From: Periconia sp. R9002
Taxonomy: Eukaryota > Ascomycota > Dothideomycetes > Pleosporales > Periconiaceae
Direction: 5' to 3'
NCBI GenBank assembly: GCA_023627715.1
Contig: JAMAHW010000025.1
Coordinates: 1 to 64,000 of the forward strand
DNA: 64,000 nucleotides
Part shown: piece by piece, positions 48,060 through 59,201 of the stretch
Layout of the letters: each line of letters begins with the position of its first letter
Position numbering within the stretch: position 1 is the first letter of the stretch
Made by a program: the position numbers and the translations under genes
The notes under the pieces: model-generated
Seen by the model: only the letters and a program-made list of their open reading frames with translations
Databases searched by the model: none
What the model was told of the DNA's origin: nothing

Positions 48060-50166
48060 ATGCCGCCCTTCAAGGACGACCAGATAATAGTGCGTCGCAC
48101 ATGACCCCGGCCTGCCAGGCCCAGTACCTACCTACCTACCTATATCTGACCCGCTGCACAGATCATCGCGCCTGGCTCCGAGACCACGCTCGCCCAGCTT
48201 GGCCTGCCCGAGTCCTTTACGCCCGCCCGCCTGCGCGTGCGGTCGCGCATGTTCGCCGCTGAGAAAGACGGAGAATGGGAACCCTTCAAGGTGCGCCGGC
48301 GCCAGAACCAGAGCAAGCCCGCTGATGCGCCGGGAGCAGAAGCAACCCCAGCAGACGCGACTACTGCCAATGGCGACGATGAGTTGGAGTATGAGGAGGA
48401 TCGCGTCACAGAAGAGGGTGCCGTGTGGCCGATAAAAGAAGGCAGGATCGTCAATTGGCCCTGTTTCTTTGCCCTCATAACACACGTCTACAACGCGTTG
48501 AACCCGCCCTTCCACACGCCCATTCTCCTCATCGCCCAGCCCGTGTGGACGCCCAAGGAGCACGAGAAGCTCACCCAGTTCTTCTTCGAAAAATTCAAGA
48601 CGCCGGCATTTAGTGTCATGGACGCGGCTCTGGCCACCACCTGGGCATACGGAATACATACCTCTACCGTGGTTGATGTGGGCAAGGAGAAGGTGGATGT
48701 GACGGCCATCAGCGAGTTCATACCACATACACAGGGTCGTGTCATGTCTCTGTCGGGCTACGGGGGCGAAGCGCTGACTCAACAACTCCTTGAGAAACTC
48801 AAGCCCAAGGGTTTCAACCGAGACATGTGTGAGCAGCTCAAGAAAAGTCCCATTTGCGAGATTCTACCCCCGGATGTCCCGATTCCAGGCTCCAAAGAAG
48901 CAAGTGAGCAGGAAGTCATAACTAACCCTGCTGCTGCGGCGTCCACCGGTGCCCCTGGCTCTGGCCCCGCTGCTGCCCAAACGATAGGCAATGCGCCACG
49001 CGGACCTGGCGCAGACACCGAAGTTGGCGATGATGCGAATCCCGAGGAGGCTGAGGGTGTTCTCGATGTTGCGAGTATCGTCGCCGGCGGAAAGATGGAA
49101 GAATATCTAGCTAAGAAGGACAAGGAAAAGCAGGAAAAAGTGCTCGCGAAAAAGAAGGGCGCTACCGAAGCTGCCGCAGCCAACGCCGCAAAACCCGTCA
49201 GACTGCCAAACTCAAAACGTGAAAAGGCGTCTTTCCTGTATGAAGATCACGCGCTGCTGGATAATCTGAAAAACATGAATCTAGGAAGTGAAAAGCTGGC
49301 CGAAGCACATGCTGCGCTAGACGAAGGCCCGCAGAGAAAGGGCGATGATGCCGGCGGCGAGGGTGAACAGACTGCAGGAGCGGAAACAAACGGTGTAGGT
49401 GATGCACGCAGCGGATCCATTAGGAGAGAGATCGAAGTGGGAACGGAGCGTTTCTTGCCCGCCGAGAGCCCCATGTTTGAGCGAATCGCAGATGCAATAC
49501 ATCGAACCATCTCTTCAGTCGACGAAGTAAACAAACGTAGCGAGCTTTGGGATGCCGTGATCGTCTGCGGCAACGGGTCCAAAGTTCGAGGTCAGTTCCC
49601 TCTCCCCATGCCTACCTACACTCCTTTATAACCTGCTAACATAATTTACAGGCTTCAAAGAGGCGCTTCTCGCAAACATCCAGTCCAAATACCTCATCTC
49701 CCCATCCTCAGCCACAATCTTCACCTCGGAAATCCCGTCCAACATCTCCACCCCAACCGGTACCGGCGCCAACACGCCGCAACCCCAATCCACACCCCAC
49801 GGCGCGCTCGGAGCACCCTCGCACGTCAACCCACTCCTCTACGCCGCCACCACTGCGCAGACGCAACACCTGATCCCCGGCTCGCAGCACGCCGGTAGCC
49901 CCGGTGCCCCCATCAATCCCCTCCAAGGCCTCTCGCATAACCAACACTCGTCTCACGGCCAGACGCCGACGTCCATCAAACTTGTTAAGCCCCCGGAGTA
50001 TTTTCCCGAATGGAAGGAAGTCGGTTATGATGAAAGCGCATTTCTGGGCGCGCAGGTCGCTGCGAAAGTCATCTTTGTGGTTGATCAAGGTCAGAACAAG
50101 GGATACATGACAAGACCAGACTACAATGAGCAAGGTCCTACGGCTATCCACGACTATTCTTTGTAA
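48060..50166 (+). CDS. ARP9: Actin-related protein ARP9
   Basis: Nuclear actin-related subunit of the SWI/SNF and RSC chromatin remodelling complexes, where it pairs with Arp7. Exons 48060-48089, 48162-49590 and 49652-50166 give 657 aa. The first exon encodes only ten residues (MPPFKDDQII). The actin fold is seen in IIAPGSETTLAQLGLPESFTPAR, EGAVWPIKEGRIVNWPCFFAL, PILLIAQPVWTPKEHEKL, FEKFKTPAFSVMDAALA, STVVDVGKEKVDVTAISEF and, late, WDAVIVCGNGSKVRGFKEAL. Long acidic and Ala-rich inserts (residues 280-470) and a Pro/Gln/Ser-rich one (around 510-590) are usual for filamentous-fungal Arp9. As in other Arp9 proteins the ATP-binding loops are degenerate, so it is probably not an ATPase. Confidence 0.9.
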
Positions 50167-51122
50167 CTTTCCTATTTGGAGTTCTGGCGGGTAATGTGGC
50201 GGTGTTGGCGACACGGCTTCTTCCACTTGTCACAGTAAAGGATGTGTACCGTTTTTCTGTAAAATTTCTCCAATGGTAAGGCTTGGAAAACAGGAGTCTA
50301 TCATCTATCAATCTTTGGGGTTTTCCTCCAGTTTTCTTTTGCAGTGTGGACAATTCCACATGAGGTACATCATATCCAAATGTCCTTCCATTTAAACAAA
50401 AACGGACTCCAGAAAACAGGGGAAAAAATCTAAGCAAAACCGTCTCAATCACAAAAGCTCCGTCTTCCTGATATAAAGCTGCATGCGATTCTTCAACCTA
50501 TCTACGAATTTACTAGTTACCCTGCACCAGTCTATAACATTAATGCACTAACGTACACACCCACAACACCCTAACGCGCTTACTCAACCCCTAACCTATC
50601 CTAACCCCACTGCCACATACACCACACACCTCACGTCTCCACAAAAGCGGGGTGGGGGTCTAAACAAACCCATCCATCCATCCACCCACCCACCCATCAG
50701 AAGCACTTTCGTTTTTTTGCGATTTCCCCAGCGTATGACGTCAATCTTAATTACCCCGTCCTACTACAAGAAAGAACATGTCACGCGCCGTATACGCGGT
50801 AAGACGAGGTAGGTAGGATCCATGTTCGATTCCCCGAGACGTTCCGGAACGTACTGTGTAAAATCAAGCTACGTACGTACTTCACTGTTGCGTCATTGGA
50901 TTTTATCGTCGCTGTAGGTACCTCTAGTTAAAGAACCCCGTGCGACCAACAGGACATGCATTTTTCCCTTTTTTCTCCTGTCTTTCTGAATTCGAATTAA
51001 GCTACACACTTACAACGTCAATCAATATCTACTACACATTACCTTACCCCAAACCTCGAAAACGACAACCAACGCCTCAAAACATCTCTCACCACACCTC
51101 AAACCCCAATCAATCCACCACC
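50167..51122. other. Intergenic upstream of the small protein
   Basis: Holds the ARP9 3' flank and the promoter of the 101-aa gene, including a CRE-like site. A CATC/ACCC simple repeat lies at 50670-50695. No gene. Confidence 0.45.
50736..50743. promoter_or_regulatory. TGACGTCA (CRE/ATF-like site)
   Basis: Perfect 8-bp palindrome that is the consensus for CRE-binding bZIP factors (Atf1/AtfA type). It is 380 bp before the start of the small gene at 51123. Binding is inferred from sequence only. Confidence 0.4.
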
Positions 51123-51503
51123 ATGTCATCGCACACATCCTACACAACCCCTACCAACACCACCACCTCCAACACCACCTCATCCCACCCTCCTCCCTCC
51201 ACAACAACCACAACAACCCCTCCCTCCTCCACCTCCACGAACAAAGGCACACAACTCGGCAACGCCATAAAAAAGGGTGCCGGTTTAGTCCACGTAACTC
51301 CACCCCCGTACCCCCATTTTTTTTTTTAAAAAAAATAAATCCAGGCTAATTTGTGGATTATGATATAGGGTTCCGGCGAAGCCATCAGAGGAAATATCAA
51401 CGCGGCTATTGATACTGCGGCGAATGATCGCGAGGCTGCTGCTCGGAATGAGGGCGTTGCTGAACGGGGGGTTGCGGAGATGGAGGGGGGGCGGAGGTTG
51501 TAG
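51123..51503 (+). CDS. Small Ser/Thr/Pro-rich protein, unknown function
   Basis: Two exons, 51123-51293 and 51369-51503, give 101 aa. The ATG sits in a good context (CACCATGTC). The first 40 residues are almost only Ser, Thr and Pro. The second half is a probable amphipathic helix: GTQLGNAIKKGAGLVHGSG, AIRGNINAAIDTAAND, ending EGVAERGVAEMEGGRRL. The GNAIKKGAG...GEAIRGN pattern recurs in small fungal proteins that are abundant under stress or in spores; that comparison is from memory and the role is inferred. A CRE-like palindrome upstream would suit stress control. Confidence 0.65.
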
Positions 51504-51780
51504 GTGATGAGGTGTAGGGTTATGCTGGGGAGGGGGTGGGTGGGTTTTGTTGATTGAGAGGGGGAGTGAGCGGGAGGTGGGATTTAGACCGAGGAGAGAT
51601 GGGATTCGTGGGGATTGGGGAGATATGTATCACTTTTTTCTGACCTGGTACATTTGCCTTAACCCCCATATGGCTGCCAACCTATCAAATACTGCATCTT
51701 GTATATCGCTTTTCGCCGCCAATCCAGCATTGATGGGTTATTAGCGCAGCAACGTATTTCCGACGCGTCGATAAGTAACT

Positions 51781-53467
51781 TCAGCATTGAAATAGTTTCC
51801 GCAACTGATTCTCATACATCTCTTTGTCTTTAAGCTTCCTATCGATTAGCTCATACGCACCTCTACCCCAGAAAGGTGTGATGTTTGCCCTGAGTCTATG
51901 CAAATCAACCTCGTTTGCTGCTTCATTGAATAAGGGGTGAATGTGCTGAAAGAACAAGTTGCACAAGACTTTGGGGTTATCCAATGCATGAAAATACCAG
52001 AATCCCCCATTATCAAAGACTCGTCGCATAGATTTTGAGTTGAGGCACGATTCGCCATGCTTTTTCGAGAACAGGATTTCTTCCCGTGCGAAAACGTCAA
52101 GGAACTCTTCAAGCAAAAGAGAGTAGGATTCAAGATGACGCCCTCTTGGGAGTTGATCTACCCGGCGACCAGTGACCCAGACTGGAGGAAGTATCATCTG
52201 GGTAGGTCGTACACAAGCCCACTCCAGGTCGATGAGACATGTGATACGCCAATCCTCGTCAACGAAGACGTTGTTTGGATGAACGTCGATGAGGGTAAAA
52301 GCAAAAGGACCATGTCGAGAGTCGGGGGCTGCGAATTGAGGCAGAATGGCGCGCATAACAGCCAGAACGGCAAGCTGCGTCTCACCGTCGGGTCGATCGC
52401 GTATGGAATTTGCTTGGTGCCGTATCCTGCTATCATGGCATGACAAAAGATCTAATAAATAGGGCTCCACTGTAGAATAAGTTGTGGTCCTACCAATGTC
52501 GATTGGAATGCCCTTGTTCTCCAGTTGTTGCAGTCGAAATGTCAGAGGACGATTTGAAAGCGATAGGAATCCTTGATCGTCTATCGTAAAGGAGCCTATG
52601 CGCGGAAGAGGCACTTGAGCCAGTGACAGCATGATACGAGATAAGTCGGCAAAGAAGTTCTCCCGTTTCCCGCTGTCACTGGGTAGATCCGTCCACGATT
52701 TTGACAGTAGCTTCCCGTCCGAGTCTTCGATATAGTCCATAATCAAGTATCCCGTTTTCAATTTGCCTTCGTGCTGGCGACCAATGTAAGGACAAGCGAG
52801 AGGACGGCGAAAGCACCCACGTATAATCCGTGACAGATACCACGGGAATCGGATGTAGAATGGGTACGTCTCAGGCGTAGTGAACTAGAAGGCAAGACGT
52901 GTGTTGGCATATGGCCAGAGGTTTTCTCGCCAGAATTGCAATGACGGTGAGAGGGACAAATCGCATTTAACAACTTACAGTTTGGCCGCTAGGGAAGCCG
53001 AATCCCCAGAGGTGGGGAATCGGAATTTCAGGACAATGCTGCTTAATCCATATAAAGGTTGCAGCTTCACACCGGAGCTTTTCCTCTACATTTCCAGGGT
53101 ACCGTGATTCCCCTACCTTGTACGGTAGAGGAATTCGAATAAGGACTCGTTTTCGTGAACATCGGACCCAATTATCGACATAGACTGGTATACAGACATT
53201 GAAGTATCCGCACATCCACTCCTCGCGCTGTGCCATGCGGCATTTTTGGATTCTATCCAGACCCAGATGGTATGATACGAGAGCTTCAATTTCAGAACGA
53301 TGGCTGTCCAAGTGTGCGTAGAAATCTCGTTGGTTTTGCGGATAAGCTAGCTCCAGGCGCATATCATCTTGACTAGCTAAGGCTGACTCTAAGGTGATGT
53401 CGCCCTGAAGAAGTGGTAGGTAGTCTGGCATGTCTGGTAAGTGTCGTGGAGGTAATGTAAGTATCAT
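51781..53467 (-). CDS. APH-family phosphotransferase-like protein
   Basis: Aminoglycoside-phosphotransferase/choline-kinase fold protein; fungal members phosphorylate unknown small molecules. Exons 52979-53467 and 51781-52884 give 530 aa. The first ATG of the frame is 53467; upstream codons lack ATG. The N-lobe has RVLIRIPLPYKVGE and a CEAATFIWIKQHCPEIPIPHLW region where the nucleotide-binding lobe is expected. The catalytic loop is DVHPNNVF (Asp363, Asn368), though the usual His two residues before the Asp is replaced by Leu. DLEW with the metal-binding Asp382 follows at the expected spacing. The intron is 94 bp. It lies 3' of the terpene synthase on the same strand, 564 bp apart, and may or may not belong with it. 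A perfect hairpin precedes the start. Confidence 0.8.
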
Positions 53468-53505
53468 TGATGCTGGTAAGGGATTAAGGTACCCGCGCCG
53501 CACAC

Positions 53506-53532
53506 CTCGCCTATTCTTACAGAATAGGCGAG
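53506..53532. promoter_or_regulatory. Perfect 12-bp hairpin upstream of APH-like gene
   Basis: CTCGCCTATTCT and its exact reverse complement AGAATAGGCGAG are separated by three bases (TAC), 39 bp before the ATG at 53467. It could be an mRNA leader hairpin, a palindromic factor site, or a transposon footprint. Confidence 0.6.
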
Positions 53533-54031
53533 ATGCATAGTGATGAGTCCCTGTTAAACTTAGTTTGTATTACCAAGACGCTACCTAAGTGGTTTACTTC
53601 GAAGATTTATAGTAGAATTTGGTGGTCTTAGGTTGATTGTACCTACCAGAAAAAAGTAGGGAATGTGGTCATTTTGTAAGGCAGCCCTCCAGACCTTGTC
53701 CCTATCAACAGGATAAATAACATCAATTGATAATTTAATAGGGGTAGTACGATAAAATTATAGGGGTGAACTGACTAATGCGGCCCACTGAAAGATTGAA
53801 CCCTCCGAAATAATGGTCAATCTGCTCTTTCTAGCCGAAAGGGTCGTTCTATGATGACCTACACCCATGACACAGACTAGCTAAACTTTTGATACCAAGC
53901 TGCATTACACATTCTGTTGACCTCATCACTCTTTGTGGTACAAAAGATGGGCGAATTTTTGTTCTTTCTCACACGAAATATTTTCGAGGCGCGTACTACT
54001 AGACTGCCTGTGCGACACTAACTAGACAACC
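53533..54031. other. Intergenic, no gene seen
   Basis: 3' flank of the terpene synthase and upstream part of the APH-like gene. A/T-rich in the middle. Nothing recognised. Confidence 0.4.
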
Positions 54032-55418
54032 CTACAAAGTCATAGTAACTGCACCAGTCTTTTCATCCAGACCCACACCGTATCGCCCCGTCTGAACACT
54101 CCAGACAAGATTTCCCGTAACGTAGTATTTGCATCCATCGATGAAGTCCCGGATGTGCTTTTGCATCTCGCCGTCATGACCTTCATACTTTTTCTGAAGT
54201 GACGCGGCTGCGTCGTCCATCTTGCTGACTTCTCCTTCGATGAATAATATGATCTGTTGTACGGCAGTCTGAATGTCGCCGGTTTTGAAGTAGGTCAGCG
54301 GGACCAAGCTGTCGATGGCGTCTCGTTTCTGCGGACATGTGGTCAGCGACGCGCGCGCGATGCGATTCTTGGGGTGCACTTACGATTTCCTTCTTGACAG
54401 AGAAGAGGTCGTTACTTGCTGACACGATTGTATTGGTGTAATGGAATAGTCGTTGGACATCTTCGTCGGCATAAAAGTCTGCTGGGAAGTCCATACCGGT
54501 CCAGCTGTATTCGTTCATCGCAACACATACTGTGACGGCGCTACTTCCTAGGCGGTGATGCCAGAATTCGTCTAGTGTGGCGATGTGTCCGTCCAGCCTC
54601 TGACGCTGTTCTCGTTCAGACATGACGATGAAATACTCCATTTCCTTGAAAAACATCTTGCGTTTCTCTTAACGATTGAGTGTTAGCAGGAGAGCGATGC
54701 CACGTGGACGAGGACTTACCAAGGCTATAATGCTCCCGAAGGGCCACTCCAATCGGCTCAAAGCTGAGAATAATGATGCTGTCTATATCCGAGCGGCACG
54801 TCTCATCGAGTCGTAGCGAGTATCGCAGGTACGCGATCGTCTGCTCTCGGTAGAGCTGTGCGGCTTCGAAATCGTTCCACATGGTGCTGCCCGCAAGATC
54901 GATTTCTGTGTTTTGAGTTAATAAGGGTCCATGTGTGGACAAGTAATTTGGGCTCACGAACCATCGTCCCAGATGAAAAGCCACACCATGACATACGTGG
55001 CAATTCTCAACTTGTCCATGTCAGCGCAAGGATACCATAATGAGCCTAAGAACCCAAAATCGGCCCCTTGGAAAGCATCACGTCTGCTTCCAGGTGGAAC
55101 AATTCTACAAGAACAAGAATTAGTGGCCAAGAACACTTCCATTGCACGGGGACCAGCCGCTCGATCTGTATGGAACACCTACTTATTGATCCATTGCTGT
55201 ATATCCTCCCGCATTGGATTGACTTGCTCATTGAGCTTAGTAGGCCAGTGCTGAAATAGGGGTCGTAGGTCGGGGATGAAGATTTTCTGTCCCCGCAAAG
55301 AAGCCAGAAGCTTCAAACGGCCATTCTGGACTTCTTCGTTCGATGGAAGAGACGTTTTGTAGGCGGTCACTTCTTCGTTTCGAAGGAGGGACTCGTTTGG
55401 GAGACTAATCTGTGCCAT
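54032..55418 (-). CDS. Class I terpene synthase
   Basis: Cyclises a prenyl diphosphate (probably farnesyl diphosphate) to a terpene. Exons 55183-55418, 54962-55104, 54720-54905, 54384-54667 and 54032-54328 join in frame to 381 aa, a usual length for fungal sesquiterpene synthases. Both metal-binding motifs are complete. The first is the Asp-rich motif DDEID at 125-129 (in WLFIWDDEID, formed across an intron). The second is the NSE triad Asn274-Asp275, Ser278, Glu282 in NDLFSVKKE. An Arg-Tyr pair follows at 365-366. DFGFLGSLWYPCAD before the first motif is also typical. Product cannot be predicted by eye; presilphiperfolanol- or similar-type synthases are possible relatives. No P450 or prenyltransferase gene is next to it; the same-strand neighbour is the APH-like kinase. 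Introns are 52-78 bp. Confidence 0.88.
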
Positions 55419-57762
55419 GGCGAAAAAATAAGATTGATTGAAACTTATAATTCAAAGAACTCTTGATGTGAATGTTGTTCTACACCTTTGAGAACCTCGA
55501 CGTACTTATATATACCTCAGATGGTTGGAATCTGCCTCCTATCATACTCTCAATTACGGACAAAGGAGAAGTTATGCCGAAACTAGCCTTAACAAATCAC
55601 TATCTACCCCTTTTGAGCTTAGGTATGTGCCATTGTACTGCCTCTTCTGTGTACATCCCACGCAATGAGCTGGGTATCAGATGGCAATCTTTGATAGTCG
55701 GCATTGATAATATGCTGCGAGGCAGATTTTTAATGCACCCACACCATCTGGTCCTACAATTCCACAATCGTAACCTGCATAATGCAGAGCTGTTTAACTG
55801 GTGTACATACAGGCCGGAGCGAAGGTACGTAGTAGGCTATGATTTTCAGTATGGCTGAGACACTGACGCGTTCTCATGGCACATGATGCTCGTTCATGTA
55901 GGTTTTGATTTGTTCTATCATTGCGATTGAAGCCCCCCGCAACTAACTCAACCCCAGTCCCGCGGGATAGTAGAGGTGCTTCGTAATGCAATAGGACACT
56001 GTGGAAACGCGGTTGACCTAACAGTGAATAGTGCAAGCTTATTAACTGATAAGGCGCTACGCCATCTACCAGATCTGAACCAGATTGGTGTGGCAAACGG
56101 AAAAGCAAGACCCTGCGATAAGAAACGGAAGTGTACTAGTGGATGATATAGAGAAACATGTGGGTCTGAAAGGAAGATACTCCGGAAATGTCTAAAATTC
56201 CCTTAGTGTAGCATTCAATGCACATTGTAATCGATAAGCAGTCTAAACATAACTTTAATTTGCTTTTTCTTACCAATAACATGCAGGTTAGGTTAGTTCG
56301 GCCACAAACGCTCAGGTGCATTTGAATACGAACATCGAACGCTGATTCATGATCGCAAAATCCCATTGTGGCTGGATGAGACCAACATGATTGTAAATCA
56401 ATCCAATTGCAGATATGTATTGGTATAACGAGATCACAAGTAAAGAGTGGATACTCGCGGCATTAAATTCTGTGGCGCTCGCTGCTGATTGATCTAGGAA
56501 TCGGCGCGCGTGAACTGACGAAGTTTGAGAAGGTGGCGGGTTGTAGATTAAGTCGCTATTGCCAGACTTCGGGTGGAATGGAATCTGTGTACTTTGTTGT
56601 TGTTGTGTTGCGTCCGCCCAGACATTCGATAAGCCCGGTATTACTGTTTCTCCGGGTCTCTAACGGAGATCCTCCCCTGTACAAGTAATCAAGTAGCTAG
56701 TGCAGTCCCAGTCCGGGCGGCTATAATCTGATACCTATCATCTCCCCCTACCTTCCTTTCTCTACAATAGGTGCTAGTTCAGGCCTAATATACGCACAAT
56801 TCATTTTCTAGCCGTATTGGTATAACAAATGGCCTAGCCCCAATTTTCCCCGAGTGGCAACACCGTTCCCGGTAGGCCTCATGCCCTGAACATCTCGCCC
56901 CAAACAACTTGCCCTAAAGGTCAATGTTCAGATTCGCTAGTCCACTAGTGTCGCCGTTTGTGAGGAGACGATTCAGGAGCCTATTTACTGCCAAAATAGA
57001 CCCAGACAAACCCTTCGAAGAGGAGCAACTCCCTTAGTACAAACCTGAACAATTCTATCCGGTTCAGTGGAGAGGTTCTCAACTCCCGCTACCACTCTAT
57101 ATCACTAACAACTTCCTTCCCCTTCTCAAAATACTTGTTTCACTATAGCGACGACAGAAATAGTTGGTTCCAAACATACTTCCATAATTACTTCATGCAT
57201 ATATGTATTTGTTAACTATTTACCGCTAAATCTCCTTCTGTCATTATATAGAAAACTTGATTAAATTTATCTTCTAGATCGTCAGCTTCACTCTAACCCT
57301 AGCACAAGGCAAAACAAGTGAGAGATGCAGGCCCTTCACTAGAAGCCAAGCTAGCAGCTATAAGCACACACATAATCCTCCCAAGGAATAATATACAATC
57401 ACACGGTTCTCAGATTAATTGTTTGATATCATAATGTTGATATGGTGAGTCTTTCCGTAGAAATCTCTTTTTGTTTCAATGTTCTAAATATGTAGGTATC
57501 TCGAACACGAGAGACACATTTTGTCAATCCATTCCAAACCGCCCAACCGATCGACCTATCCAGGGTCGTGTGGATTCCATTTGTTGGTATGCTACCTCCA
57601 ATCCATCCATCCGTCCGTCCGAATCCCTCTAAAAAATATAGGTGAGAAAGCGACAGTGTATGTATAAACACAGACATTAAAAAAAAAAGAAAACAAAAAA
57701 GAATATGGTGGTGGGTGGATACAAATCTAGCAGGCACCCGAGCCGAGTAGGTACATGATTAT
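55419..57762. other. Gene-free 2.3 kb
   Basis: No supported gene. 56600-56850 has an LTR-like look (see findings), and 57.1-57.4 kb is A/T-rich. The 128-codon frame at 55472-55858 shows no recognisable sequence. Confidence 0.45.
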
Positions 57763-59201
57763 CTAGATGTCCAGAGGGGTGTTGGCCCTCTTCTTGCCAG
57801 CCTTGCCGATGGCAGCACCGGAGAGGAGCTCGTCGAGGTTAGCGGCTTTAGCATCACCGGCGGCAGCAGCACCGCCGTTTCCGTTGAGGAGGCTGCCGAG
57901 GAGTCCGGAGATGCTGTCGGCGGCTGAACCAAGGCCAGCTCCCGCACCAGCTGCAGTCGCGCCAGCTTCAGCACCGGCACCCTTTTGCTGGCCCTGACCC
58001 GCGAGAGCAGACTCGAGCTCAGCAAGGAGGTCGACCTGGCCGTTGGCTTTACCGTTGGCCTTGCCCTTCTTGCCCTTGCCCTGCGCAGCGTCGGCGGTTC
58101 CATTGGCTGCGGCAGCGTTACCTGCGGCGGCTTCTGCGGTGGCATTCCCGGCGGCAGCACCTTTTTTGGCCGCATCAGCCTTTGCCTTGTCTTGTTCGGC
58201 TTTCTGCTTCTTTGCTTGCTCAGCTTGAGCGGCATCCACAGCGGCGGCGGCGCCTTTCTGTTTTTCAGCATTGGCTTTGCCTTGTCCCTTCTGAGCTTCC
58301 CCAGCGGTGGCATTTCCTGCCGCGGCACCTTGTTGAATTTCAACGGGCACTGCGTTGGGGTTGTTTGCCTTGCCATTCGCTTTTCCCTTGCCCTGGGCCG
58401 CATCGGCAGCTGCAGTTGCGTTTCCGGCAGCAGCTTATTATTGTCAGCAAGTGTGAAGACAGTGTAGAGTGATAGTGGAGACATACCAGCAGCGGCACCT
58501 TGATTGTTCTTTCCCTTGGCCTTCTTAGCTTTCGCCTTGCCATTTGCTTTCGCCTTCCCCTTCCCTTTAGCCTGAGCTCCATCAGCAACAGCAGTTGCAT
58601 TGCCGGCAGCACCTTGTAGATGTCAGTAACTCTAGAGACAGTTGAGAATAGGATTTGGGACATACCAGCATCCGCAACGGCCGCCGCCGCCGCGTCCGCC
58701 TGATTGTTCTTCGCCTTGGCCTTTTTAGCCTTGGCTTTGCCTTTGCCTTTGCCCTTGGCTTTGCCCTGACCGGCAGCCGCATCCGCGGTGGCATTTCCAG
58801 CGTTTCCTTGCGCAAGTTCGGCGGCAGCTGGAGGTGCTGCTGCTGCTGCATTATCGGCGACAGCGCCTGCCTGTGCCGCATTTTCAGCTAACAGAATGTT
58901 AGTAATGTCACGATGACCCACGTATGGAGCAAGACTTACCGGCACCCGCCTTTGCCTGGGCGTTGTTGGCTTCGGCCTGGGCTTGCTTTTCCTGGCCACG
59001 AGCCTGCAAGAAGACCTTACGAGCCTCTAGTGCTCTTTTGCTGAAGTCTGCAACGACATCTCGACGCCCAAAGTCGGTGTTGGGGATGACGAGACCCTCC
59101 GTGTCGGCAGTGACGACAGGTCCGGGTTTGATGAAGGGGGCGGGAGCCGCGACCACAAGGGCGGCGGAAAGGAGAGTGAGAACGGTGAATGAGTACTTCA
59201 T
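57763..59201 (-). CDS. Secreted Ala/Gly/Lys-rich repeat protein
   Basis: Exons 58940-59201, 58666-58887, 58487-58612 and 57763-58433 give 426 aa. A signal peptide covers about the first 18 residues (MKYSFTVLTLLSAALVVA). The propeptide-like region has GRRDVV and SKRALEAR, which could be Kex2 sites. The rest is built of degenerate repeats: AAGNATA modules alternating with Lys/Gly runs (GKAKGKGKGKAKAKKAK, QGKGKANGKA). Each NAT is an N-glycosylation sequon, so the protein could be heavily glycosylated. The C-terminal part (LLAELESALAGQ, ISGLLGSLLNGNGG, LDELLSGAAIG) is less basic. The introns are all phase 1, 52-53 bp and sit at the same GCT/GGT position of the repeat, so exons were copied with their introns. 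Family and role unknown; cell wall or secreted matrix is a guess. Confidence 0.75.

Noticed and set aside
50820..50850. GTTCGATTCC tRNA-like box
   Set aside because: It resembles a T-arm B box, but no matching acceptor, D or anticodon arms can be folded around it.
57985..58467. 160-codon plus-strand frame rich in Leu/Gly/Ser
   Set aside because: Antisense shadow of the Ala/Gly/Lys repeat gene.
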